Part shown: positions 27,107 through 35,549 of the stretch, in pieces
How the letters are laid out: the number at the start of each line of letters is the position of its first letter
How positions within the stretch are numbered: the stretch's first letter is position 1
From: Anditalea andensis
GTDB lineage: Bacteria; Bacteroidota; Bacteroidia; Cytophagales; Cyclobacteriaceae
DNA: 64,000 nt
Assembly (NCBI RefSeq): GCF_000714815.1
Contig: NZ_JMIH01000015.1
Location: forward strand, 124,001 to 188,000
Reading direction: 5' to 3'
Notes under the pieces: model-generated
Seen by the model: the letters and a program-made list of their open reading frames with translations, nothing else
Database searches by the model: none
Told to the model about the DNA's origin: nothing
Position numbers and translations under genes: made by a program

Positions 27107-27517
27107 ATGAAATATTGGTTAGTTAAGACGGAGCCAGAAACATATGGATGGCAAGATCTTGCCTCAAAAGAGGAAGATGTATGGGATGGGGTCAGAAATT
27201 TTCAGGCGCGTAACTATCTGAATAATATGTTGGTAGGGGATGCCGTTTATATTTATCACAGTGGAAAGAAAAAAGAAATAGTAGGAATAGCTCAGGTGGT
27301 TTCAGGCCCATTTCCTGATCCGACAGATAAGGAGGGCAAAGGCTGGCTTTCTGCTTCAATAAAGGCTGACAGACTACTCCCCAGGCCGGTAGGACTAAAG
27401 GAAATAAAAGAACATGATGTTTTACAGGAAATGCTTTTGGTCAGACAGTCCCGGCTATCGGTCATGCCCCTTACTAAAACTGAATTTGAAGCTGTTTTAA
27501 AAATAGCACAGGGATGA
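27107..27517 (+). CDS. EVE domain protein
   Basis: Protein of 136 aa made of a single EVE domain (PUA-like fold, thymocyte nuclear protein 1 type). Diagnostic parts are 'YWLVKTEPETYGWQDL', 'WDGVRNFQARNYLNNM' and 'GDAVYIYHSGKKKEIVGIA'. EVE domains bind modified bases in DNA or RNA; which one applies here cannot be told. The stop overlaps the next gene start by 4 bp (ATGA). Confidence 0.9.
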   Translation: MKYWLVKTEPETYGWQDLASKEEDVWDGVRNFQARNYLNNMLVGDAVYIYHSGKKKEIVGIAQVVSGPFPDPTDKEGKGWLSASIKADRLLPRPVGLKEIKEHDVLQEMLLVRQSRLSVMPLTKTEFEAVLKIAQG

Positions 27518-29091
27518 AAAAAATTATACTTCTGTATGCATTCATAGCCTTTACATCGGTATCCTCTTTTAGTCAAATACAGTTTGTCCATCGGGTAGAG
27601 CAGCCAGTAAAGCAGAACGAGGAAAACTATATCGTCATGCCTTACAAAACAGGGCTGATAGCATTTCGGACACAAGCTGATAGGGGCAGTTTTTCGAATA
27701 AAAAATTTCAATATTTTATTACAGACCAACAACTGCTTTCCGAAGAGCCCGCAGCCTTTGAACTTCCGGAGCACTATGAAATGGCAGGATATGATATAGA
27801 AGGGGATATGCTTTATTTATTATTAAAAAAAAACAATTACAATAAGGATCAGATGATTTTTGAAATTGCATTGGAGGGGGAGGCTGTGAACGATTATAAA
27901 ATCAATTCCGTATTGGCAGCAGAACTTCAGGAGTTTTTTATAATAAACCAAAAGGCAGTATTAATGGGGACTATGGAGAATAGACCCGTTATTCAGATAT
28001 ATGACTTCAGCTTGGATAATGTGATCACCCTTCAAGGTATCTATGCCAATGACGCCAAAATTATACAGATGAGGAAAGATCATGAACTAGATGTTTTTGA
28101 TGTGGTGATGAGCAAAAGGGATTTTTATAAAAATAAAATCATCTCCATCTTGACCTTTGACATCGATGGCAATAAACTAAGGGAAGTAAAAATAGATCAG
28201 TTGGACGACCCTAAAATGGAAATAGTGGAGGGGGTGCTCACGGCTCCAAGCCAGTACAGGCAGGCTATGGTAGGCCCCTATGGCCTTCGGAGAAAAGAAT
28301 CCTTTCAGGGATTTTACATGTCTACCATCAATGAATTTGGAGAGTATAATAATGTTTATTTTTCGTTAGAGGACCTGCCGAATTTTTATAATTATCTACC
28401 TGATCGAGCAAGGAAAAGAAAGGTGAGGTCTTTGGAAAAATCAATCCAAAAAGATAAAAAACTGACTATTCCCAATGTATTGGCTACCAGGGAAGCCATA
28501 GCTTTAGGAGATTATCTGTTAGTCTATAATGACTACTTATCTCCCTCTTCATCTAGATATTCCAATAGAGACGGTATGTATAACAGCGGGTATTATCACA
28601 ACTCACCTCTACAGAGACGGATGCCTCCCATGTACTATGGAATGTGGCCAGGGGTAGGTCCTATGCCTGCAAACACAAACTATCGTCAGTTCCGTTATTT
28701 GGCGGCCCAGTTTCTCCTACTGGATAATAAAGGTAACATTATATGGGACAATTCTCTTTCACTGCAAAACAGTGTATTACCTCACGAAAGCAAATTTGGT
28801 GAAGTCAGTTTTGACGGATCCGATCTTTATTATATGTACCTGGACAAAACTGAACTGCAGTTAAGCCATATCAAAGATGGAGAGGTGATTTTCGAGAATG
28901 AAAGTTTCCCTATAGAACTCATCGATGCCAATGAAAGAATTAAGGATACGGACGAGAGCAGCCTTTCATTGATGTGGTGGTATGATAATTATTTTCTGTT
29001 GTCTGGAAAGCAGCGGGTTAGGTATCAGACCGGGTCGGGGAAAGAAGAAAATAAAGAAGTGTTCTTTATCACAAAGATTAAAGTGGACTAG
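27514..29091 (+). CDS. Secreted protein of unknown function
   Basis: Protein of 525 aa with a clear signal peptide (MKKIILLYAFIAFTSVSSFS, cleaved before Q). I recognise no domain. The body has beta-rich, propeller-like pieces ('MLYLLLKKNNYNKDQMIFEI', 'LLDNKGNIIWDNSLSLQN'). A low-complexity Tyr/Pro/Met/Gly/Asn-rich stretch lies at about residues 345-390, with 'PPMYYGMWPGVGPMP'. It is translationally coupled to the cytoplasmic EVE protein, an unexpected partner. No other family link is offered. Confidence 0.75.
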   Translation: MKKIILLYAFIAFTSVSSFSQIQFVHRVEQPVKQNEENYIVMPYKTGLIAFRTQADRGSFSNKKFQYFITDQQLLSEEPAAFELPEHYEMAGYDIEGDMLYLLLKKNNYNKDQMIFEIALEGEAVNDYKINSVLAAELQEFFIINQKAVLMGTMENRPVIQIYDFSLDNVITLQGIYANDAKIIQMRKDHELDVFDVVMSKRDFYKNKIISILTFDIDGNKLREVKIDQLDDPKMEIVEGVLTAPSQYRQAMVGPYGLRRKESFQGFYMSTINEFGEYNNVYFSLEDLPNFYNYLPDRARKRKVRSLEKSIQKDKKLTIPNVLATREAIALGDYLLVYNDYLSPSSSRYSNRDGMYNSGYYHNSPLQRRMPPMYYGMWPGVGPMPANTNYRQFRYLAAQFLLLDNKGNIIWDNSLSLQNSVLPHESKFGEVSFDGSDLYYMYLDKTELQLSHIKDGEVIFENESFPIELIDANERIKDTDESSLSLMWWYDNYFLLSGKQRVRYQTGSGKEENKEVFFITKIKVD

Positions 29092-29294
29092 CTGTATAGG
29101 GGCAGTTGGGTTTATTGGGTTTTTGAAGAACCCAGTATACCAATATGGAATTTGTAATAAGGACACCTATCATATACCAATCTAAGGCCCCACTGATCAA
29201 CTTTTTTCTCTAACCAAATTTCAGTGTTCAAATAAAAAACCTGCTGTAATGGTCATTTCTTTTTCTGAAAACTTCAGTCAGTGACATTTATTTT

Positions 29295-29302
29295 TATCTT
29301 TG
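29295..29302 (+). promoter_or_regulatory. Candidate -7 element for pyrR-pyrB
   Basis: TATCTTTG matches TAnnTTTG 17 nt before the pyrR start. No clear -33 element and no PyrR-type attenuator hairpin is seen in the short leader. Confidence 0.35.
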
Positions 29303-29318
29303 CAAACAAATCTTTCCC

Positions 29319-29867
29319 ATGAACAAACGACTCGTCTTAGACCAAAAGCAAATCGATATTACCCTGAGGAGATTCTGTCATCAGTTAATTGAAAACCATG
29401 ATGATTTTGATAATACGGTGCTGTTAGGCCTTCAGCCGAGAGGCCCGGTAGTATCTGACAGACTGGTGGAGCTTATTGAAGAGATCAAAGGAATCAAAGT
29501 TCCTTATGGGTATCTGGACGCTACTTTTCACAGAGATGATTTCCGTAGGAGGGAATTTCCCCTTAAAGCAAATGAAACGAAGATAGATTTCCTTATAGAA
29601 GGCAAAAAGGTTATTCTGGTAGATGATGTGCTGTATAAAGGCAGGTCTGTACGGGCCGCTATGGATGCCATGATCGCCTTTGGCCGGCCTCAGAAAGTAG
29701 AGCTAATGGTGCTGATAGACAGGAAATTTACAAGAGACTATCCTATTAAACCTGATTATTTTGGCAGGCAGGTCAATACTTTGGAAAGCCAATACGTAAG
29801 TGTAGAGTGGGCGAGCAAAGGTTTTGAGCAAGATGCTATTTGGATCACAGAAAAAGTAAAAAGCTAA
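29319..29867 (+). CDS. pyrR: PyrR: pyrimidine operon regulator / uracil phosphoribosyltransferase
   Basis: PRTase-fold protein of 182 aa, the normal PyrR length. The PRPP loop is 'VILVDDVLYKGRSVRAAMDA' and the PyrR-specific part 'GLQPRGPVVSDRL' is present near the N terminus. In Bacilli PyrR binds pyr mRNA and also makes UMP from uracil. In Bacteroidota the RNA target is less clear, and I see no obvious binding site here. Two bases separate it from pyrB, so the pair is an operon. Confidence 0.93.
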   Translation: MNKRLVLDQKQIDITLRRFCHQLIENHDDFDNTVLLGLQPRGPVVSDRLVELIEEIKGIKVPYGYLDATFHRDDFRRREFPLKANETKIDFLIEGKKVILVDDVLYKGRSVRAAMDAMIAFGRPQKVELMVLIDRKFTRDYPIKPDYFGRQVNTLESQYVSVEWASKGFEQDAIWITEKVKS

Positions 29868-29869
29868 AC

Positions 29870-30793
29870 ATGTCACAGCTGAGTACCAGACACCTCCTTG
29901 GAATCAAAGATATAACCGAACAGGATATCAATACCGTCTTTGAAACTGCTGATAATTTTAAAGAAGTCCTTAATCGTCCGATCAAAAAAGTGCCTTCTCT
30001 CAGGGATATAACTATTGCTAATATATTTTTTGAAAATTCCACCCGAACAAAGTTATCTTTTGAACTGGCCGAAAAAAGACTATCTGCTGATGTGGTTAAT
30101 TTCTCTTCCAGCACCAGTTCCGTCAAAAAAGGGGAAACACTCATAGATACTGTCAATAATATCCTTTCCATGAAAGTGGATATGGTAGTGATGAGGCACA
30201 GTAGCCCTGGAGCAGCCCATTTCCTGAGTCGAAATATAAAAGCCAACATTGTCAATGCCGGGGACGGCACTCATGAACATCCTACCCAGGCGCTACTAGA
30301 TGCATTTTCTATCAGGGAGAAGCTGGGAGATGTCGCTGGTAAAAAAGTAGCCATTATAGGAGATATCCTTCATTCCCGAGTGGCACTGTCCAATATCTTC
30401 TGTCTACAGAAGCTTGGGGCTGAGGTTATGGTATGTGGCCCAGTTACATTGTTGCCAAAACATATCGCCAGCCTTGGAGTCAAAGTAGAATATGATGTAA
30501 AGAAAGCGCTCCAATGGTGTGATGTGGCCAATGTGCTGCGTATCCAGCTAGAAAGGCAACAAATCAAATATTTTCCTTCGCTGAGGGAGTATTCTCTGTA
30601 TTTTGGTATCAATAGAAAAATGCTGGAACAACTGGATAAGGAAATAGTCATTATGCATCCTGGTCCTATCAATAGGGGAGTGGAACTGAATTCAGATGTG
30701 GCAGACAGTGAACATTCCATAATCCTTCACCAGGTAGAAAACGGTGTGGCAGTAAGGATGGCGGTATTATACCTTTTGGCTGGGGTAAGATAG
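29870..30793 (+). CDS. pyrB: Aspartate carbamoyltransferase catalytic subunit
   Basis: ATCase of 307 aa. It condenses carbamoyl phosphate and aspartate in pyrimidine synthesis. The carbamoyl-phosphate loop 'FFENSTRTKLSFE' and later 'MRHSSPGAAH', 'GDGTHEHPTQALLDAF' and 'HPGPINRGVEL' are all intact. The frame extends back to 29840, but the ATG at 29870 (MSQLSTRHLLG) matches the family start. No pyrI regulatory subunit follows, so this is the PyrI-independent type. It is coupled to pyrR. Confidence 0.96.
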   Translation: MSQLSTRHLLGIKDITEQDINTVFETADNFKEVLNRPIKKVPSLRDITIANIFFENSTRTKLSFELAEKRLSADVVNFSSSTSSVKKGETLIDTVNNILSMKVDMVVMRHSSPGAAHFLSRNIKANIVNAGDGTHEHPTQALLDAFSIREKLGDVAGKKVAIIGDILHSRVALSNIFCLQKLGAEVMVCGPVTLLPKHIASLGVKVEYDVKKALQWCDVANVLRIQLERQQIKYFPSLREYSLYFGINRKMLEQLDKEIVIMHPGPINRGVELNSDVADSEHSIILHQVENGVAVRMAVLYLLAGVR

Positions 30794-30898
30794 GTGATTT
30801 ATCATCTTTGGCAGAACTTAAATAAGTAAATGCTTCACTTTAAAATTTAAAAAGTTTGTTTGAAACTATTGGTTAAATTGCAGGATTTTTCCATAAAA

Positions 30899-30925
30899 AA
30901 AGTCTGGACCAATAGCCCAGACTTT
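30899..30925. terminator. Shared terminator of pyrB and the 30955-31485 gene
   Basis: AAAGTCTGG (30899-30907) pairs with CCAGACTTT (30917-30925). On the minus strand it is followed by TTTTTA, making a good terminator for the opposing gene. On the plus strand the tail is weaker (TTTAAATT). Confidence 0.8.
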
Positions 30926-30954
30926 AAATTGAAGTACTCTTTTTGTATTTGTTT

Positions 30955-31485
30955 TTAGTTAACTGAGATCTGGAAGTCGTTAGCTACTCTGGCATCCACT
31001 GCATATCCTTTTGGTATCACAGCATTTTTACCTTTCATCGTAAGAAAAAGAATACATACTAAAACTCCTAGAAGGATAGCGGCAGTTTGACGGTCGTCGC
31101 CTTCTTCAAAAAGGCGGGCACCTGTAAGTAGAATTTCAGAATCGTCTACCGCCTGTACAGATCTAATTTCTACTTCTACAAACCCCTCTTTACCTAAACC
31201 TTTGGCTTTTTGTACCCTTACTACCTGGCCACGCGCTAACGATCCGCGCTTGATGACAGTAGATCCTTCTACTTTGACGTCATTTCTCACAAAGAAATCC
31301 ATTGTTTGACCTGCCACTAGAGTAGAGGAATTGATTTCATTTGCATTCTCCAGTGGTATCACTGTACCTGAAGGAATTATAATGTTTACATCTTCTTTTG
31401 TTCTAAAAGACATAGAAAGTACCGATAGGATCATTAAAAATGAAAAAATCCTAAGTGATTTTGATTTGTAAATAGTCTGTATCAT
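30955..31485 (-). CDS. Exported protein of unknown function
   Basis: Protein of 176 aa with an N-terminal signal or anchor ('IFSFLMILSVLSMSF'). A beta-rich domain follows ('IIPSGTVIPLENANEI', 'VIKRGSLARGQVVRVQKAKG'), reminiscent of SH3-like or flagellar/pilus assembly hairpins, then one hydrophobic segment ('AAILLGVLVCILFLTM') and a short tail 'KNAVIPKGYAVDARV'. I do not recognise the family. It follows the YidD-TPR gene by 26 bp on the same strand and probably shares its transcript. Confidence 0.7.
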   Translation of the reverse strand: MIQTIYKSKSLRIFSFLMILSVLSMSFRTKEDVNIIIPSGTVIPLENANEINSSTLVAGQTMDFFVRNDVKVEGSTVIKRGSLARGQVVRVQKAKGLGKEGFVEVEIRSVQAVDDSEILLTGARLFEEGDDRQTAAILLGVLVCILFLTMKGKNAVIPKGYAVDARVANDFQISVN

Positions 31486-31511
31486 ATTTAATTTTTAAAA
31501 GATTGAGATTA

Positions 31512-32651
31512 TTATTTATTGAAAGAGTACATTAATTTTCTTTTTAGCTGTGATTCTTTTGCTTTGTTGTACCGGTCTGCGGATTTGATTCCACCCGTAA
31601 TATTGCTAATATAGAATGACATAGAGAATATTCCTGTCAAGACACCCATTCCATAATTACCAGTATTAAAACTGGTATAGCTAGCATATGTGAGTAATCC
31701 AGTCAGCACTAGTGAGGATACTGCTGTGGTCTTATGTCCTGTATATAGATAGCCTCCCCCGGGTATTATACTTGCCAAACCTGCAGCAGTCTTACTTTTT
31801 CTTTTTAAATTTGCAAGCTCATTTACTATTCTTTTGTTATGCTGGGCATAATCTGAATAGATAAATTCTGGGCTGATATGGCTAAATTCTTCCATGGCTG
31901 ATTCATAATTTGCAGCATGGGCATGGACTAAGCCTTTAAAAAGTTTGGTGTGATCATCGTATTTAGTAGGGGATGGTATTGATTCAACAGTTTCTAACGC
32001 TTTTTCGAAATTGTCAAGGTGAAACCAGGTTTCCCCCACCTCCAAAAGTATCAATGGTTCATTTTTTAAACTTGGATGTAATTCAAACTGGTAATCATAA
32101 AGTATTTTCTCATATTCCCCCAAGGCTGAAAGGCTGGAATAATAATTATATTCCAATATAAGAGATGTGCTCGTAACTCCTCCATAATGTTTTATCCGTT
32201 GATATTCAGAGATAGCAGCAGCATATAGTCCTTTATTAATCAGATGTAAAAAGAAGGTGGTGTCATTCTTTTCACGGTAAAAATTTAAATTTTTACCAAA
32301 CCTCTGTGGAGCTGTTTTTATATCTATAGAATCGAGTTGGCTGGCCATTACTGGATCAAGTAGCTTAACTTCACCATTTATATAAGCCCTGGAGTATATC
32401 TTATGCTCATGACCACACCTCATTAATCTATCCGTAGTGTACAGCAGTCCAGTAAGAGCTCCTTTATTTTGGATAGCAGATATTGCGTATTTAGAGCAAC
32501 TAGGGTACATGGGGCATTTCCCACCTCTTATATCACTTATAAATGCCTGGTAGAAGCCAAATAAGTCTTTCACACTTTCATCTTGGGCATATGAAGCTAT
32601 TGGATGAATAAATGCTATCCATAAGAGAAAAATGATCTTAACTGAATTCAA
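31512..32651 (-). CDS. YidD-domain / TPR fusion protein with C-terminal membrane segments
   Basis: Protein of 379 aa with a signal peptide ending SYAQ. Residues 28-90 are a YidD (DUF37) domain: 'FGFYQAFISDIRGGKCPMYP', then SCSKYA, 'KGALTGLLYTTDRLMRCG' and DPV. This fits the family pattern of Cys46, PSCSxYA (50-56) and RxxRC (75-79). Canonical YidD is a stand-alone protein of about 70-100 aa aiding membrane-protein insertion. Here it is followed by TPR-like helices (about 110-285) and a Gly-rich hydrophobic end ('IIPGGGYLYTGHKTTAVSSL') with two or three membrane segments. The role is unknown; export rather than cytoplasmic location is suggested by the signal peptide. Confidence 0.75.
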   Translation of the reverse strand: MNSVKIIFLLWIAFIHPIASYAQDESVKDLFGFYQAFISDIRGGKCPMYPSCSKYAISAIQNKGALTGLLYTTDRLMRCGHEHKIYSRAYINGEVKLLDPVMASQLDSIDIKTAPQRFGKNLNFYREKNDTTFFLHLINKGLYAAAISEYQRIKHYGGVTSTSLILEYNYYSSLSALGEYEKILYDYQFELHPSLKNEPLILLEVGETWFHLDNFEKALETVESIPSPTKYDDHTKLFKGLVHAHAANYESAMEEFSHISPEFIYSDYAQHNKRIVNELANLKRKSKTAAGLASIIPGGGYLYTGHKTTAVSSLVLTGLLTYASYTSFNTGNYGMGVLTGIFSMSFYISNITGGIKSADRYNKAKESQLKRKLMYSFNK

Positions 32652-33034
32652 ATTTATTGCCTATTGTATATTGAACTAAAAATTATTGTACAATTATAAT
32701 CAAAAAAATAGTAAGGTAAATGGTTTTTAAAGATCCATATATATGCCTGCTATATAGAATTATACATACAAATGTATGAAAAATGTAATTTTCGTTATAA
32801 TCGTCATATTATGGTATATTAAATTGTGTTATAAATGTATTTTTCATTTTAGAAATTTTTGTGAGAATAGATCAACATTTTACTAATTTAACATAGCCAA
32901 GCTTAATTGTTAATTGGGATAATCATTTGGTTTGGTATCTAAAAAATAATAATTTTCTTTTATAAATTGATGCTTATTAGTGTTCTAAAAGAAATCACGT
33001 AAATTTATTGTAATATTTGTACAAACTAATAAGT
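32652..33034. other. Divergent intergenic region
   Basis: About 380 bp of very AT-rich DNA between the divergent YidD-TPR and ABC genes. I see no frame, hairpin or repeat that I would defend. Confidence 0.5.
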
Positions 33035-33745
33035 ATGCTAGAAGTAAATGGCCTTGTCAAAAGATATGGTGACCAAGAGGCCCTGAAAAACATTTCCTTT
33101 TCCCTTGCAGGGGGTGAGGTAGTAGGGCTGCTGGGACCAAATGGGGCAGGGAAAAGCACTACCATAAAGTGTATAGTGGGGCTGTTGCGCAAAAATTCAG
33201 GCGACATATTGATAGGAGGATATGATCACCAGTCCATAGAAGCGAAAAAGATTTTCAGTTACATTCCGGAAACCCCTCATGTATATGATTTATTGACTGT
33301 TCAGGAGCACCTACAGTTTGTCTCTCAAGCGTATTATGTCACTGACTGGCAATTAAAGGCGGAAAGATATCTGGAACTTTATGACCTGATAGACAAAAAA
33401 GACAAGTTGGGCAGGGACCTGTCCAAGGGGATGCGGCAGAAAGTTTCTATCTGCTGTGCGCTGATCTGTGATCCACAGTTGCTCTTTTTCGATGAACCCA
33501 TGATAGGTTTAGATCCCAAAGCCATTAAGCATACAAAGATGCTCTTTAAAGAACTGAAGGAGGATGGAAAGACTATTCTGGTCAGTACACATATGATAGA
33601 CAGTGTGGAATCTTTAGCAGACAGGGTCATGATCATGAAAGACGGGAATATCGTAGGCAATGATACGGTACCCAATCTTAAGGCAAATTCAGATGCAAGC
33701 CTGGAAGATTTATTTTTAGAAATGACCAGTGATAGTGATGAATGA
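33035..33745 (+). CDS. ABC-2 type exporter ATPase
   Basis: ABC ATPase of 236 aa. Walker A is GPNGAGKST near residue 40, the signature is 'LSKGMRQKVS', and Walker B is 'LLFFDEPMIGLD'. It pairs with the permease encoded next, whose start overlaps this stop by 8 bp. A TTG at 33017 extends the frame by six codons, but the ATG at 33035 (MLEVNGLVKRYG) is the normal family start. Cargo cannot be read from sequence. Confidence 0.88.
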   Translation: MLEVNGLVKRYGDQEALKNISFSLAGGEVVGLLGPNGAGKSTTIKCIVGLLRKNSGDILIGGYDHQSIEAKKIFSYIPETPHVYDLLTVQEHLQFVSQAYYVTDWQLKAERYLELYDLIDKKDKLGRDLSKGMRQKVSICCALICDPQLLFFDEPMIGLDPKAIKHTKMLFKELKEDGKTILVSTHMIDSVESLADRVMIMKDGNIVGNDTVPNLKANSDASLEDLFLEMTSDSDE

Positions 33746-35360
33746 TTTCAAATTACTTTTCAAAAAAGACTTTTATATAGTCCTGAATAATATCAAATTA
33801 ATATTAAGAAACCCATTTCGACTCATACCTTATGCTTTATTGGTAGGGTATTTCAGTCTGTTTTACTTTAGGGGTAGGAGTCAGCGCTTTGGAGATAGCA
33901 GTACGGATCTGAAAGAGCTTCAGGGCATAGATTATGGAACTCAGAATGTGATAGGTACTCTTACAGTTATTGGACTGATATTTTTAACATTTCAGCTATT
34001 CAGGGCGACCAAAAAAAATGTTAGCTTTTTTACGATGGCTGATGTTAACTTTCTTTTTACATCACCGGTATCACCTGCCAATATTCTTATCTACTATATG
34101 GTTCGCTCACTCCTACCGGCCATTGGAATGAGTTTGATTTTTATTGTATACGGAGCCAGCCAAATGTCAGCTGCCTTTGACCTTCAATATTCCGATATGA
34201 TACTCATGGCCATAGCCATAGCATTATTTTTCTTTATGCTTTCACCTATAAAATTTTTGATTTATACACTTAATACCAAGTATGGTATTTTACCGCAAAT
34301 CAAACTTGGTATTTTGGCTATGGGGGTAATATTAGCATTGATGATAGTCATTCCGGGGATTTTGGCTGACAAATTTTGGCAAGGGATGTTTGCATGGATC
34401 AGCGCGGACTGGTTCAGCCTGTTCCCACTGGTAGGATGGAGTAGGGGTATATTTGGTTATCTTTATCATAGGAATTTTTGGATAAGCTTATGTTTTATGT
34501 TACCTTATTTGGTTTTATTTTTTATAGTATTAAAACTAGTACTGGTCCATTCGGATGAGTATTATGAGGATGTGCTGGAGACTACCCAAAGCAATGAGGA
34601 AAAGAAAGATAAGATAAAGCAAAAAAAGGGAAATTCTGAATCTGCTTTTAGCCTCAATTCTGGCAAAAAGCTGAACTTACCGGATTTTGGGTGGGGTGCC
34701 AATGCGCTTTACTGGCGAACATACGTCCATAGCAGCAGGCAGGACTTCCATCCATTGTTTGGGATATATAGTTTGGGTTTGGCAGCTATCGGGGTAATAT
34801 TGGCTATCCTTTCGCGCATGGATATCATGACGCATAAATTAGTGTATGGGTACTTTCTTTCTACCGTTTTATTATATTTTATAGCGGGTATGAGCAGAAG
34901 CCAAATGGGCGACCTAAAGAAGCCTTTCTATATCCTCATCCCGGACACCTGGAGTGCCAAGTTCTGGAATTTAATTAGATTGGATATCTATCAGTCATTA
35001 ATTTTTTCTGTCCTGCTGATTGTTCCTACGGTATTTATTGCAGAACTGGACGGGTGGCTGATAGTGATGTTTCCTATTTGTCTGCTGAGTTTTTATATTA
35101 CAGGTTTTACCATTTCACTCACTGCACATGTGGGTTTTGAAGAAGCATGGGATAGAAAATTCATTAAACCTCTTATTACAGGAGGTGTTTTGGTATTTGG
35201 AATTCTTCCGGCGTTGGCTATGGGGCTGTTTGTGTATTTGATCTCCCATCAGTTTGCTTATGGGATGTGGGGAATAGGTATTGCCATGCTTGTGGTAGCC
35301 GGTATCATGTTGCACGTTTCTTTGGATATGATGAAGAAAGTAGAATTTAAAGAAGTTTAG
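33738..35360 (+). CDS. ABC-2 type exporter permease
   Basis: Integral membrane protein of 540 aa with about twelve hydrophobic segments. A charged cytoplasmic loop near residues 285-305 ('QSNEEKKDKIKQKKGNSES') splits it in two halves. It resembles the large ABC-exporter permeases (putative ABC exporter, DUF3533/ABC-2 like) coupled to single ATPases. I chose the ATG at 33738; a GTG at 33729 is possible. It partners with the upstream ATPase. Substrate is unknown. Confidence 0.8.
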   Translation: MNDFKLLFKKDFYIVLNNIKLILRNPFRLIPYALLVGYFSLFYFRGRSQRFGDSSTDLKELQGIDYGTQNVIGTLTVIGLIFLTFQLFRATKKNVSFFTMADVNFLFTSPVSPANILIYYMVRSLLPAIGMSLIFIVYGASQMSAAFDLQYSDMILMAIAIALFFFMLSPIKFLIYTLNTKYGILPQIKLGILAMGVILALMIVIPGILADKFWQGMFAWISADWFSLFPLVGWSRGIFGYLYHRNFWISLCFMLPYLVLFFIVLKLVLVHSDEYYEDVLETTQSNEEKKDKIKQKKGNSESAFSLNSGKKLNLPDFGWGANALYWRTYVHSSRQDFHPLFGIYSLGLAAIGVILAILSRMDIMTHKLVYGYFLSTVLLYFIAGMSRSQMGDLKKPFYILIPDTWSAKFWNLIRLDIYQSLIFSVLLIVPTVFIAELDGWLIVMFPICLLSFYITGFTISLTAHVGFEEAWDRKFIKPLITGGVLVFGILPALAMGLFVYLISHQFAYGMWGIGIAMLVVAGIMLHVSLDMMKKVEFKEV

Positions 35361-35549
35361 TCATTTGGAATTTTTTCATCCCTAAACGGAGTTGAGTAAT
35401 AGTGACTTTAAGAAGGGAAGATGATATGGATGCTTTTTAAAAAAAAAAATTCTTTTATTAAACCAAATAATATTTGGATCCGTTACTTTCAATATGCCTT
35501 CTTCCTCACATAATATTCGTAACTTGCGACAAATAGAAACCCAATAAAT
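35361..35549. other. Intergenic, no feature seen
   Basis: A spacer with an A-rich run near 35440. No terminator hairpin is evident after the permease gene. Confidence 0.4.

Noticed and set aside
29112-29134. Possible hairpin TGGGTT...AACCCA after the 525-aa secreted protein gene
   Set aside because: The stem is only six pairs with no U-run on the plus strand.
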